The notes under the pieces: model-generated
What the model saw: only the letters and a program-made list of their open reading frames with translations
Databases searched by the model: none
Told to the model about the DNA's origin: nothing
Made by a program: the position numbers and the translations under genes
Shown here: positions 36,484-44,368 of the stretch, piece by piece
Layout of the letters: each line of letters begins with the position of its first letter
Numbering within the stretch: the stretch's first letter is position 1
Source of the DNA: CAZEAC01 sp964510065
Lineage (GTDB): Bacteria > Bdellovibrionota_C > UBA2361 > CAIXSY01
Assembly (NCBI GenBank): GCA_964510065.1
Contig: CAZEAC010000006.1
Location: forward strand, 25,658-89,657
Direction: 5' to 3'
Length of the DNA: 64,000 bases

Positions 36484-37998
36484 TTACGCAGGCAGCTTCT
36501 CGGTCAGCTTCTCGCGAAGTTCAGGTAACCTATTGGCACACACGATAAAGTCTTTGGTCTCAAGACGCGGAGGATTATATGGTTTGCCATTTGCATTCGG
36601 CGGAAAATCGTCAAGACGAAGCGCCACCTCTTGACGAAGATTCTCACGCCACAAGTGCAGTTCGTTCACGAGAGTTTTAAGATCTTGTGTTGAGAGGCCC
36701 TCAAGAAACGAGCCGACAACGTTCCACTTAATTCCCCGAGAAACTTCAAGATGAAAGTTATTCTGAAATTTTTCTTTGGCGAGGATCGGCAGGATTCGAC
36801 TAATATCCTCACTCGTAAGTCCATTGGAACGCGCCCAGTATGTAAGCTCGCCTCGAGGATGACTATTCGCGGCTGTTGCTTCGGAAGTTCCGAATGCGTG
36901 GCGCCACAGGGCCATTTCAGCTTCTCGATGGTTTTCCACGGGCACCGCACTGGAGTTTATGAGAAACACCTGCGGCTCGAGACTCGAGCGTTGAACACGA
37001 TTGGACAGCCTGCCCGCGGAATCATGGAACTGACTATTCGGCAGTGCCGCCTTAATATAGGCGCTCGCAGCTTCAAGGAGTTCGCGATCTGCCTCTACTT
37101 TAAGCGATGGATACACGGGATTCTTGCCCTTCAGATTTTCGTCAATCGAAGTGATTCTCACCATCCAGTTGTCAATCGCACGGCGAAGATCGTTTGGCAG
37201 CATCGTCCCTAAATGTGAAGCGTTCGTTTTCTTGGGTGCAGCGTGGTTTGGACTCTCATTGATGAACCGAGCGACCTCATCTAAGGCCCCCTTGAAACAG
37301 ATCTCCTCAGAAAGGCTAGGGAGACGCAGGTTAGGGTCGATTATAAACCGACCAGCTATATTCAAGTTTGTCGATGAAACCACAATAGGCGCCGACTCAG
37401 CGGGGAGCTTCACGCCAAGACAGCAGTCAGTGACGAGAAGATTTCTTAGAACTCCTAGAACGGGCTTTAAACAGACCAAGAGCTGTGCTTCGCTACTCGG
37501 ATACTTACTCTCGAACTGTATTGTATGGCGGATTGTGTCTTCGGGAGCGTTAGCAATCGAGCCAATCGTGATCTTTTGTGAATGGCTCTGCTTTGAATTT
37601 CTCAATTGAATACTGGCCAGACTCTTCCCGGCTCCATTTGGGCCGGTGATCGGTTTAATGATCAGATTTGGAGTGCTTCTGCGTGCGACTCTACTTAGCA
37701 ATTCTACGAACTGTGCTTTATCCCCCTTAACTTGATGGTGAAATTCGCAGATCAATATTCCGGAACTCTTTAGAAATACCCGGATCTGAGATGGAGCAGG
37801 AAGTGCACTGGAACTTATTTGAAATCCCAGATCTTCGCGCTCTTTTAGGGCCGCACCGACTGTACCTTTGTCGAAAGGCTTCAGCGGAAACTTTTTCACG
37901 ATCTCCGCGAGCTTCGCCGGCTTCAATGACTCGGAATTTGAAGCGTGCTGGTGAGTCATAAGGATCTGACCTAATTGTTGCTTCGGCGATTGATACAC
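36484..37998 (-). CDS. hypothetical protein with a Walker-A-like motif, 504 aa
   Basis: I do not recognise this family. The sequence is soluble. A perfect P-loop-like GPNGAGKS occurs near residue 117-124, but no convincing Walker B or ABC signature follows, so ATP binding is uncertain. The second half is helical (LVNELHLWRENLRQEVALRL). Starts at the first ATG or at ATG14 (MTHQHASN) are both possible. It lies within the direct-repeat-bounded segment near the type III-like locus. Confidence 0.6.
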   Translation of the reverse strand: MYQSPKQQLGQILMTHQHASNSESLKPAKLAEIVKKFPLKPFDKGTVGAALKEREDLGFQISSSALPAPSQIRVFLKSSGILICEFHHQVKGDKAQFVELLSRVARRSTPNLIIKPITGPNGAGKSLASIQLRNSKQSHSQKITIGSIANAPEDTIRHTIQFESKYPSSEAQLLVCLKPVLGVLRNLLVTDCCLGVKLPAESAPIVVSSTNLNIAGRFIIDPNLRLPSLSEEICFKGALDEVARFINESPNHAAPKKTNASHLGTMLPNDLRRAIDNWMVRITSIDENLKGKNPVYPSLKVEADRELLEAASAYIKAALPNSQFHDSAGRLSNRVQRSSLEPQVFLINSSAVPVENHREAEMALWRHAFGTSEATAANSHPRGELTYWARSNGLTSEDISRILPILAKEKFQNNFHLEVSRGIKWNVVGSFLEGLSTQDLKTLVNELHLWRENLRQEVALRLDDFPPNANGKPYNPPRLETKDFIVCANRLPELREKLTEKLPA

Positions 37999-38082
37999 CG
38001 CCTCCGCTCCATAACTATATCCGCTTTGGGAGCACTATTGCTTCAATATTATTTTAGGCCAAAAGAGCGGCTATTCCAGCAC

Positions 38083-38730
38083 TTATTTAAGCGGTAAGAG
38101 CACATTCGCGCCCTGGCCGCCACCGGGCTGTATCGATACCGCAGGCAGCGCTTTACCGTCCCAGCATTGCGCTATCTCGAACAGGATGACTTCAGGCGAC
38201 ATTTTGAGTGCCTCACCATTAATTTGTACTGATTTCGCCTCGGCCTCCGCGCGTACGATCGTTATTTCGGCCTGCTTTTTCTCTTTGTCTAATTCAAATT
38301 GCTTGGCGAAGGCTTCCTGTTCGCGCACAACTTTCTGTTCAATTGCCTGCTCAAGCTGATCGGAGAGACCGATATTGGTGATAATTAGATCGCTAAGGGT
38401 AATAAGGTCTCCGAGCGCTTTGGAGACATTAAGTAGAACTTCGGCCTTTACCTTCTCGTGATTTTTAACCATATCCTCGGCCCTAAAGAGCGCGGTTACC
38501 TGCCTCATACCATGAGCCATTCCCTCAGAGAACGCGCAAGCATTGATATCATTGACCAATTTGCAATTTCGCGCGTTCTCTGAGGGAATTATCGGCGGAA
38601 ACCGTTCATGCTGAATACTAACTATTTTCGTGTACTCTTTTATGATCGCCAATAGTCTCAGACACTTAGTCAACAAACACTTAACTTTGTGAAGCAATTC
38701 GCTAGGAATACGGATATTAGAGTACTCCAA
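38083..38730 (-). pseudogene. truncated SPFH/prohibitin-family protein
   Basis: Codons from about residue 80 to the end match the C-terminal half of a prohibitin/band-7 protein: the SPFH tail (LSDLIITNIGLSDQLEQAIE), the long Ala/Glu/Lys coiled coil (KKQAEITIVRAEAEAKSVQI) and the closing QCWDGKALPAV segment. The membrane anchor and the first part of the SPFH domain are missing. In their place are about 75 codons of unrelated sequence that include a 71-bp palindrome (38519-38589). It is most likely a broken gene that happens to be open. Confidence 0.7.
38519..38589. repeat. palindromic element at the break of the prohibitin gene
   Basis: Perfect 19-bp arms, ATTCCCTCAGAGAACGCGC at 38519-38537 and its exact reverse complement at 38571-38589, surround 33 bp. 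The element lies at the junction where recognisable prohibitin sequence stops, so it probably marks the insertion or rearrangement that removed the 5' part. Confidence 0.8.
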
Positions 38731-38747
38731 GTTCTTAAGGTTTTATT

Positions 38748-40919
38748 GTGTCTTTATTATTTCTAAGACGGGCTTCATTCTTCCTAGCAATAGTGGCTAG
38801 CTCTACTATTTCTCTTCTAAAAGTTGCCCGAGCAGATGATCCTGCTCCAGTTAAACCGAGCTGCTGTATTGGAATCTACAGTAACGACGATCCCGCTCTC
38901 TTTACCGATGCAAATGGTTGGTTAAACGCACAGAAACAGTGCACGATTAAACAACTTTACTCAACTCAAGATGTGGATTTGGGATTAATGCAAGAAACTG
39001 AGGCTGACTGCGGCAAGCTCTATGTTTACCATGCAAAGCATGGCCCCGCTTGCGACTCGATCTTCACCGCTGTTAATGTCTGCGCTAAAACATACCAAAA
39101 CTGCGACATCGACTTTACTAGCGTGTCGTGCAGCTCCTTTTCTAACAAATATTTCGCAGATAACTATATTGCAAGCCTGAAGTTGTCAGAAGCTTCCTTA
39201 GGTAGGAAAATTTCGATAACAGGCGAGCAGACAAATTCTTTTAGGGGTCGGCCGGAGTGTTCTGTTACGCTTACATACGAATTGCAAGATCGCTCATTAA
39301 GTTGTTCGGTCGGTGCCTGCGTTCCTGCTGGTACAACATGCAGTCCAGTTGATGCAATGGTAAACTGCTCTGTTCAAGGTGGCGTTGCAAACCAAACTTG
39401 CTGCCCATTGGTTGCTCAGATGGATGGTGGACCATATGTAGATATGGCTGACGCCTTTCAATTGGGTTACTTCTCTCCGATTAACACATCATGCCCAAAC
39501 GCTGATCGTGCTTGCTATTTAAAATATGATTCAACCACTAAGCAATTCTCCCCGCCCGCTGAGAATTTTATTTACCCTGCCGAGGCATGCCCTGGCACGC
39601 TTGAGGGGCTTTCTGCCGCAACTCCATACTCCTTAGTTGATAAATGCAGCGGTGCAAAGTGCGAATTTAAATGTCGTGAAGGATGGGAACTAAGCTCCGC
39701 CGGATACCCTTTCGATCATCCCGGCTTGACTTGCGTACCTAAATACCGATGCCTAGGGTTGTTACCCGAGGAAGCTACTTTAAATCATATGAGACTTTGT
39801 GCCGGATATGGACAGAAGCTAACTTACGATCAAAATACGGCACTTGTCGAACCGTATCAGTGCCCGTCCAATCGTAGCCATTGCAGCGTCATCTGTGATG
39901 CTGGCTATCACAAAGAGGGCCCAACGTGCGTATTGGATTATGCTTGTTCAGGTGCACTTCCAGCTTATTCTCAACTTTGCGCAGATTCACACGGCATATC
40001 CGATGCGGTTGGCCTCAGATCCCCCGAAAAGAGAACTGGAGTTGCTGCTTGTTCGGATCAGAAAAAATGTGAATACCGATGTCTCAGTGAAGGAGGATAT
40101 ATACCTACCGCCGATGGATTGAGCTGTTTTCAACCAAAATGTACCGGCACGGCTCCGGCTCATGCCTTACTGTGCTCAGACTCACAAGATATAAACGACG
40201 ATAAGATGTTGACTGCTAATGTGCCCATAAGCTTAGTGGGCACCTGTACTGATCAGAAGAAGTGCGAATATGAGTGCATGATCGGTAACATCTTAAGCCC
40301 CGACGGTAAAAGCTGTGTGCCCGCTGTCTGTACGGGGCTCATTCCCTCCTACAGCGCTCTTTGCCTGAATTCTAACGGCACTCGTGATGACGTAACGCTA
40401 CCTGCAAACACTCCTTGGTTACTGACAAATTCTTGCAGTGACGAGCGTAAATGTGAGCGTACTTGCCTGCCTGGTTACATTCCAACCGCTGACGGTCAAA
40501 ATTGTTTCAAGCCGAAATGCTTAGGACCGGTACCATCTAGAGCAGTGCTCTGCTCCGGAGATGATCTACAACTATCGGGAGATACCCAGCGAGCACTTAA
40601 AGGAAGCTGCACAGACTCATACAAATGTGAGTACGTTTGCAATAGCAGCTCGTACCTCGAATACGTTACAAATAGCTGTCAACCTCGTCCCAAAACAAGC
40701 GCGAATTGTGTCTTTGATCCAAATTCAGGAACCGAAACTTGTTACGGAGTTCCTGGCAACACCGGCAGTAGTGGTAATCGATGCCTATTCGGTTGCTACG
40801 ATCGTACGACGTCAGACGGATGCATGACAGACGACACTCAGTGCGCATGCCCGCGCCGATGCTGGTACCTGTCGGATCCAAAATCTTCAGATTACAGCTG
40901 TAAGCCGGGTTGTACCTAG
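38748..40919 (+). CDS. large secreted Cys-rich repeat protein
   Basis: This 723-residue protein starts with GTG and has a signal peptide (FLRRASFFLAIVASSTISLL). Its Cys content is very high. At least four repeats of about 62-66 residues start near residues 398, 464, 526 and 590. Each opens with C-x-G-x-x-P-x-x-x-x-LC, passes a CxxxxKCE(Y/R)xC knot and closes with a Gly-Tyr-x-P-x-x-D-G-x-x-C segment. The pattern recalls disulfide-stabilised EGF-like or growth-factor-receptor-like modules. It probably works outside the cell as an adhesin or envelope protein. No family name is assigned. Confidence 0.75.
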   Translation: MSLLFLRRASFFLAIVASSTISLLKVARADDPAPVKPSCCIGIYSNDDPALFTDANGWLNAQKQCTIKQLYSTQDVDLGLMQETEADCGKLYVYHAKHGPACDSIFTAVNVCAKTYQNCDIDFTSVSCSSFSNKYFADNYIASLKLSEASLGRKISITGEQTNSFRGRPECSVTLTYELQDRSLSCSVGACVPAGTTCSPVDAMVNCSVQGGVANQTCCPLVAQMDGGPYVDMADAFQLGYFSPINTSCPNADRACYLKYDSTTKQFSPPAENFIYPAEACPGTLEGLSAATPYSLVDKCSGAKCEFKCREGWELSSAGYPFDHPGLTCVPKYRCLGLLPEEATLNHMRLCAGYGQKLTYDQNTALVEPYQCPSNRSHCSVICDAGYHKEGPTCVLDYACSGALPAYSQLCADSHGISDAVGLRSPEKRTGVAACSDQKKCEYRCLSEGGYIPTADGLSCFQPKCTGTAPAHALLCSDSQDINDDKMLTANVPISLVGTCTDQKKCEYECMIGNILSPDGKSCVPAVCTGLIPSYSALCLNSNGTRDDVTLPANTPWLLTNSCSDERKCERTCLPGYIPTADGQNCFKPKCLGPVPSRAVLCSGDDLQLSGDTQRALKGSCTDSYKCEYVCNSSSYLEYVTNSCQPRPKTSANCVFDPNSGTETCYGVPGNTGSSGNRCLFGCYDRTTSDGCMTDDTQCACPRRCWYLSDPKSSDYSCKPGCT

Positions 40920-41511
40920 AAACTAGTACCTCGACCAGTAAGTTTTTTCACCTCAAAGATGTCGGTCTCGGTGGATGGCGCCGAGGAGAGTGTGCAGCTC
41001 CGCGATCAGGCGCAATCCAGCATCTGCGTAGTGCCTTCGGAAGCACTCTGCGATGAAGTTGAGCAGCTATTCGGCAGACCGATGCTTGGGTTTATCTGAC
41101 GCATCTTGCGAGGTTTGCGGGCAGTATTTGCTTGTTCGCACTTAGTATTTCCGGTACTAAAATCAAAATTTGAATCCGCGTTGAGGAAGATTATGGGAGC
41201 TAAATCAGCTTGCAGGTCGGAACACTGTAGACAATCGCTTCCTGCGGCTGAAAGTACGAATGGGGTCGAGCAGTTACGCGAGTGAGTGGCTGGGCAAGAT
41301 TAAATTGGTTAAAAAGACGAGAGCTGCGCATCGAGGGCACGCGAGACAATGACGCTCAAGATCGTACTGAACATGATTTGTCCCGAGGAAAAGGCCACCG
41401 CCAACTCTTACATGATGAACTTTGATTATATTTGTTGGCTCCCCAACAGCTGATGTAACCATCAGTTTTGATTCCACACGACTGGTCTGCACCGCCCGCG
41501 ATCGTAGTAAT
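40920..41511. other. gene-free stretch with degraded coding traces
   Basis: No intact gene is supported here. On the minus strand around 40960-41100 a short frame (LLNFIAECFRRHYADAGLRL...) looks protein-like but is closed by a stop after 12 codons upstream, suggesting a decayed gene of unknown type. The rest has no clear features until the repeat that starts at 41512. Confidence 0.35.
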
Positions 41512-41635
41512 AGTCACGCTCGCAGGAGGTGTAGTATAATCTTTCAGACTCGGTGAGATCTCTGCAGCTACCTATTCTGATATCTCGCCAGCTGCACCTT
41601 ATAGAATCGAATAATATTTGGATCCTTCACCAATC
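41512..41635. repeat. direct repeat, right copy (3' end of TPR gene plus downstream DNA)
   Basis: This 124-bp segment matches 35172-35291 over its whole length with scattered changes. It includes the last codons of the intact TPR gene and about 55 bp past its stop. The shared landmarks are ATCTCTGCAGCTACC, GATATCTCGCCAGCTGCAC and TATTTGGATCCTTCACCAATC (one more base). The orientation is the same in both copies. Confidence 0.8.
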
Positions 41636-41996
41636 CACCCTCGATCTTATCGCCGACCTCACCGAGGTACGTGCCTGCCGCATTGAGATCGCGCGCACTT
41701 AATTGACAGCAAATCAGAAAGAGCAGGCCGACAATAGTTTCAGGATCAGCTTTCAGCGCCTGTTGAGCTGCAGTTGCGGCAAGGTCAGCCTCGTTTTTTT
41801 GCATATGGACACAACACATGCCAAGCCAAGCCGGCGCAAAATCACCCGCAACTTCTGTGAGACCCGTAAAAATTATTTCGGCACGCCGCATATCGCCATT
41901 CTCAAGGAGAAAACGGCCAAGCTCGTAGATATGCGCAAGCTCCTCGTCCGAATAGCCACGCTTCAAGACTTCTGATGGTGAACGATTTCGCGCCAT
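41568..41996 (-). CDS. TPR protein of the type III-like locus (possible chaperone)
   Basis: This 142-residue protein is made of TPR-like helical repeats (AHIYELGRFLLENGDMRRAE, AWLGMCCVHMQKNEADLAAT, IVGLLFLICCQLSARDLNAAG). TPR proteins of this size next to type III genes are usually chaperones for needle or translocator subunits (SctG or SycD types). It is the last gene of the operon, 3 bp after the preceding stop. Its 3' end is duplicated 6.3 kb away at 35172. Confidence 0.75.
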   Translation of the reverse strand: MARNRSPSEVLKRGYSDEELAHIYELGRFLLENGDMRRAEIIFTGLTEVAGDFAPAWLGMCCVHMQKNEADLAATAAQQALKADPETIVGLLFLICCQLSARDLNAAGTYLGEVGDKIEGGLVKDPNIIRFYKVQLARYQNR

Positions 41997-41999
41997 CGC

Positions 42000-42290
42000 T
42001 TAGTCCTCCCCTTTAGCTCCCGTTTCGGGCTGCACTTCGAGCCAATCGAGAACCTGACGAAGCATCGCTTCCTCGGCGGCGTGCCGCCGCAAAGCCGATT
42101 GGAACGAGCCGCTCGGCCGTCCTCCGGAATCCGTACTTAGTTCATTTTTTAACCCCTTCACACGCTCGTAACGTGCGTAAAAAGATGAAGTCAACGCTTC
42201 AAGTTTGCCGATTTTTCCCATTATCGGCAGCAACGAAACCATCGGAAATAGCGTGAAGCTATCAGGATCTGAAAATTGCGGCTTTTTCAT
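42000..42290 (-). CDS. small protein following the SctU-like gene, 96 aa
   Basis: The start overlaps the SctU-like stop by ATGA. I do not recognise a family. The protein is largely polar with a helical N-terminal part (KIGKLEALTSSFYARYERVK) and an acidic C-terminus. It has no NPTH-like motif and does not read as the missing SctU cytoplasmic domain. It could be a needle-related, chaperone or gatekeeper-type component unique to this locus. Confidence 0.65.
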   Translation of the reverse strand: MKKPQFSDPDSFTLFPMVSLLPIMGKIGKLEALTSSFYARYERVKGLKNELSTDSGGRPSGSFQSALRRHAAEEAMLRQVLDWLEVQPETGAKGED

Positions 42291-42943
42291 CGTTGACGAC
42301 TCTCCTCGATCTCAATTTCAGCGCTACTCATTCGGAACTGTATCATAAAAGCCGCCCTCGATATAAGCCAACAAACCGGCATGGCAATAATCGCACCAAT
42401 GGCGATGTACGGCGAAACCGCACCAAGAAAATCAAGCGGCCAGCTTCCGAAATGGAGGGGCTCCCTCGTGAGCATGCTCATCACATCTCGCACTACCATT
42501 AATGTGAGTCCCAGCGCCGCCCCCACAAAAATAATGGGAAGTAGTACTCGACCAACTATACCAGTATCGCGACGGACTCGCCGGGCCTCGCTCCACGGAT
42601 TGAGCCGCTCGAAGCGAATGCCGACGAGCTCGCCCAAGAAAAGAAATCTTGTCTGAAGTAGCGCAACGGCTACGCGGGCCACCACAACTGCTAGCAACGG
42701 CAGAAGAAGCAGCGAGCCAGCTTTTCGCAAAAGCGGTACGAACTCTCCAGGACCTGTCCACGGCGACGACAATAGTACGCTCGTCTGATCAAGGACTCCA
42801 AGTAATTCTCGCTCCATCGCCACAAACGTCGCAAGCAGCGCTAAGATTCCTGCCATCGCTATCACGCCACGGCTGTAGTGAGCAATGCCCGTCTCCCAGA
42901 GCTCTTGCAATCGCGCACGTGTAGGTCCTTCAAGTCGCTCCAT
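42287..42943 (-). CDS. SctU/FlhB-like export protein lacking its cytoplasmic domain
   Basis: This 218-residue protein matches the membrane half of SctU/FlhB: a short N-terminal 'PT...RLQEL...G' segment (usual 'PTPKRLREAREKGQ'), four long hydrophobic segments (about 24-42, 75-93, 130-150, 175-198) and a linker start, IQFRMSSAEIEIEESRQR, that corresponds to the 'RMSKEEVKxE' region. Normal homologs are about 350 residues, with a cytoplasmic domain that self-cleaves at NPTH and sets substrate switching. Here the gene stops at the linker. It lies 6 bp after SctT and overlaps the next gene by ATGA. Confidence 0.8.
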   Translation of the reverse strand: MERLEGPTRARLQELWETGIAHYSRGVIAMAGILALLATFVAMERELLGVLDQTSVLLSSPWTGPGEFVPLLRKAGSLLLLPLLAVVVARVAVALLQTRFLFLGELVGIRFERLNPWSEARRVRRDTGIVGRVLLPIIFVGAALGLTLMVVRDVMSMLTREPLHFGSWPLDFLGAVSPYIAIGAIIAMPVCWLISRAAFMIQFRMSSAEIEIEESRQR

Positions 42944-42949
42944 CGAGGT

Positions 42950-43549
42950 CTAGCCCCCACGCACAATAAAGAGAGCTGTTGGGCTCAAGGTCCTTGCGAC
43001 AAGGCCCGGAGCCATGTTTGCTACAAGGGAGAGTAAGAAGATTATCAGTAGTGGGCGAAGTGCGAACAGTTCACAGGGGACCCGCACTCGAGCAGAGCGA
43101 GTAAAATACACCACCAAAAACTCAAAGAGCGCGATTACGCTCCACACCGAAAGCGCAATAGACGCAGCAATGAATAGCCCCGCGCCAAGAAGCGCCGTGC
43201 AGAAGCCGATTTGCAATGGCAGCGAATTTTCACTAAGAACTGTGAGCGCAACTTCAACAAAGTCGAAAAAGCTCGAAATATTGAACCAAAATGCAATCGT
43301 CAATGGCAGCGCGACCAGCGAAAACACTTCACATGCGGGAGTACTCAACCTGTCGAGAAGGAGCCCCACCGCGCGGACTGCGAAAGGGATGATACAAAGC
43401 GTACTTGAAAAGAGAAAGAAACCGAATGGAGAAGCATTCGGAAGCAACACCGAGAAGAAGACCATCCAGCCCAGTGCAAGCGTAAAAATCGCTAGCTGCG
43501 CTCCACTGCCCCAGGCAAATAAGCTTGCAACTATCGGCACCCAGATCAT
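42950..43549 (-). CDS. SctT/FliR-like export apparatus protein
   Basis: This 199-residue polytopic membrane protein is shorter than the usual 255-265. It has at least five hydrophobic segments. Its identity rests on gene order (R-S-T-U) and on the family-like central helix pattern (LQIGFCTALLGAGLFIAASI). In known systems it forms the cone-shaped export gate with SctR and SctS in the inner membrane. Its ATG overlaps the SctS stop. Confidence 0.78.
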   Translation of the reverse strand: MIWVPIVASLFAWGSGAQLAIFTLALGWMVFFSVLLPNASPFGFFLFSSTLCIIPFAVRAVGLLLDRLSTPACEVFSLVALPLTIAFWFNISSFFDFVEVALTVLSENSLPLQIGFCTALLGAGLFIAASIALSVWSVIALFEFLVVYFTRSARVRVPCELFALRPLLIIFLLSLVANMAPGLVARTLSPTALFIVRGG

Positions 43550-43782
43550 GGCTGATACGCAATCTGAAAAAGCCTAAGCACAGTATCTCGATACAGCGGA
43601 AAAAGAAGGTAGAGTACTGCACAGATTGCGCAAAGCTTACAGGCGTACGCGACCACACCGTCCTGAATCGCAGTAGCGCTCATCAGCACCCCAACAATGA
43701 CACCCGTGAGTGTCGCCGCACCCGCCACCGGAAGCACCAACACGAGCAAAGTCCGAATCGCTGAATTAAGTATCTCCTCCAT
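43546..43782 (-). CDS. SctS/FliQ-like export apparatus protein
   Basis: This small two-helix membrane protein has about 78 residues when started at the ATG at 43782, which lies 2 bp after the SctR stop. Hydrophobic hairpin segments are about residues 10-35 (LLVLVLPVAGAATLTGVIVG) and 50-70, joined by the family-typical SATAIQD (usual 'QAATQIQE'). It is a stoichiometric part of the SctRST export gate. Confidence 0.85.
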   Translation of the reverse strand: MEEILNSAIRTLLVLVLPVAGAATLTGVIVGVLMSATAIQDGVVAYACKLCAICAVLYLLFPLYRDTVLRLFQIAYQP

Positions 43783-43784
43783 GG

Positions 43785-44363
43785 CTAAAGATACCCCTGC
43801 AATAGCTTCTCGGTCACTGCACTCCAACCATTTATCGCGAAAAATACAAAAAGCTTCAGCGGAAGCGATATCAGCGTTGCGGGAAGCTGAGTTACATTGA
43901 GCAGCATCATCACGTTGACAATCAACAGATCAATTACGAGAAATGGAACGAGCAAGAGCAAAGCCAGTTGAAACGCCTCTGAGAGCTCAGTTACCAGAAA
44001 GGAAACGATCAGTGCTTCAAAACGAGGCGCTCCTTCTTGCGCCCCCACCTGTCGCGCTATCTTCGAGACTCGCTCGGTAACTTTAGGATCGCTGTTCCGC
44101 TCAAGAAACGGACGAAAGGTCGCGTCTAGCTCATTAAGCGACTTTCCCTTCAATAGCCCATCAAATCCGCCGATGCGATCAAACTGCGGTGCCATCACAA
44201 GAAGTGTCAGCGCCAAAGTTACGGAGAGCACAATGATGCCGAAGCCATTGCCGCCAAGCCCAGCGCCAATGCGTAGAATATTGAGCGCTGTGAAAATCTT
44301 CACAAAGCAGGTAAGCAGCAGCAAAGCCGCGATTCCCACAAGTGCTGCTGGAACTCCATCCAT
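43785..44363 (-). CDS. SctR/FliP-like export apparatus protein
   Basis: This 192-residue membrane protein has the family's conserved blocks: TCFVKIFTALNILRIGAGLG near the N-terminus (usual TSFxKxxVVLxLLRxALG), and LLLVPFLVIDLLIVNVMMLL with ISLPLKLFVFFAINGW at the C-terminus. The central periplasmic region is 60-70 residues. It builds the export gate with SctS and SctT. The N-terminus is shorter than in most homologs. It lies 5 bp after SctQ. Confidence 0.9.
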   Translation of the reverse strand: MDGVPAALVGIAALLLLTCFVKIFTALNILRIGAGLGGNGFGIIVLSVTLALTLLVMAPQFDRIGGFDGLLKGKSLNELDATFRPFLERNSDPKVTERVSKIARQVGAQEGAPRFEALIVSFLVTELSEAFQLALLLLVPFLVIDLLIVNVMMLLNVTQLPATLISLPLKLFVFFAINGWSAVTEKLLQGYL

Positions 44364-44368
44364 AGCGC

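Noticed and set aside
37620..37660. The 504-residue protein as an ABC-type ATPase, from GPNGAGKS
   Set aside because: No Walker B, signature motif or Q-loop follows, and the rest does not match the ABC fold, so it is kept as hypothetical.
41274..41492. A 72-codon minus-strand frame after the TPR gene
   Set aside because: It shows no family likeness or ribosome site and lies in a region that looks degraded.
42000..42290. The 96-residue protein as the separated SctU cytoplasmic domain
   Set aside because: It has no NPTH or flanking conserved strands, and its composition does not match that domain.
43014..43577. Plus-strand frame of 187 codons opposite SctT
   Set aside because: The minus strand holds the conserved gene order SctS-SctT-SctU with ATGA overlaps; the opposite frame has Ser/Lys-rich random composition.
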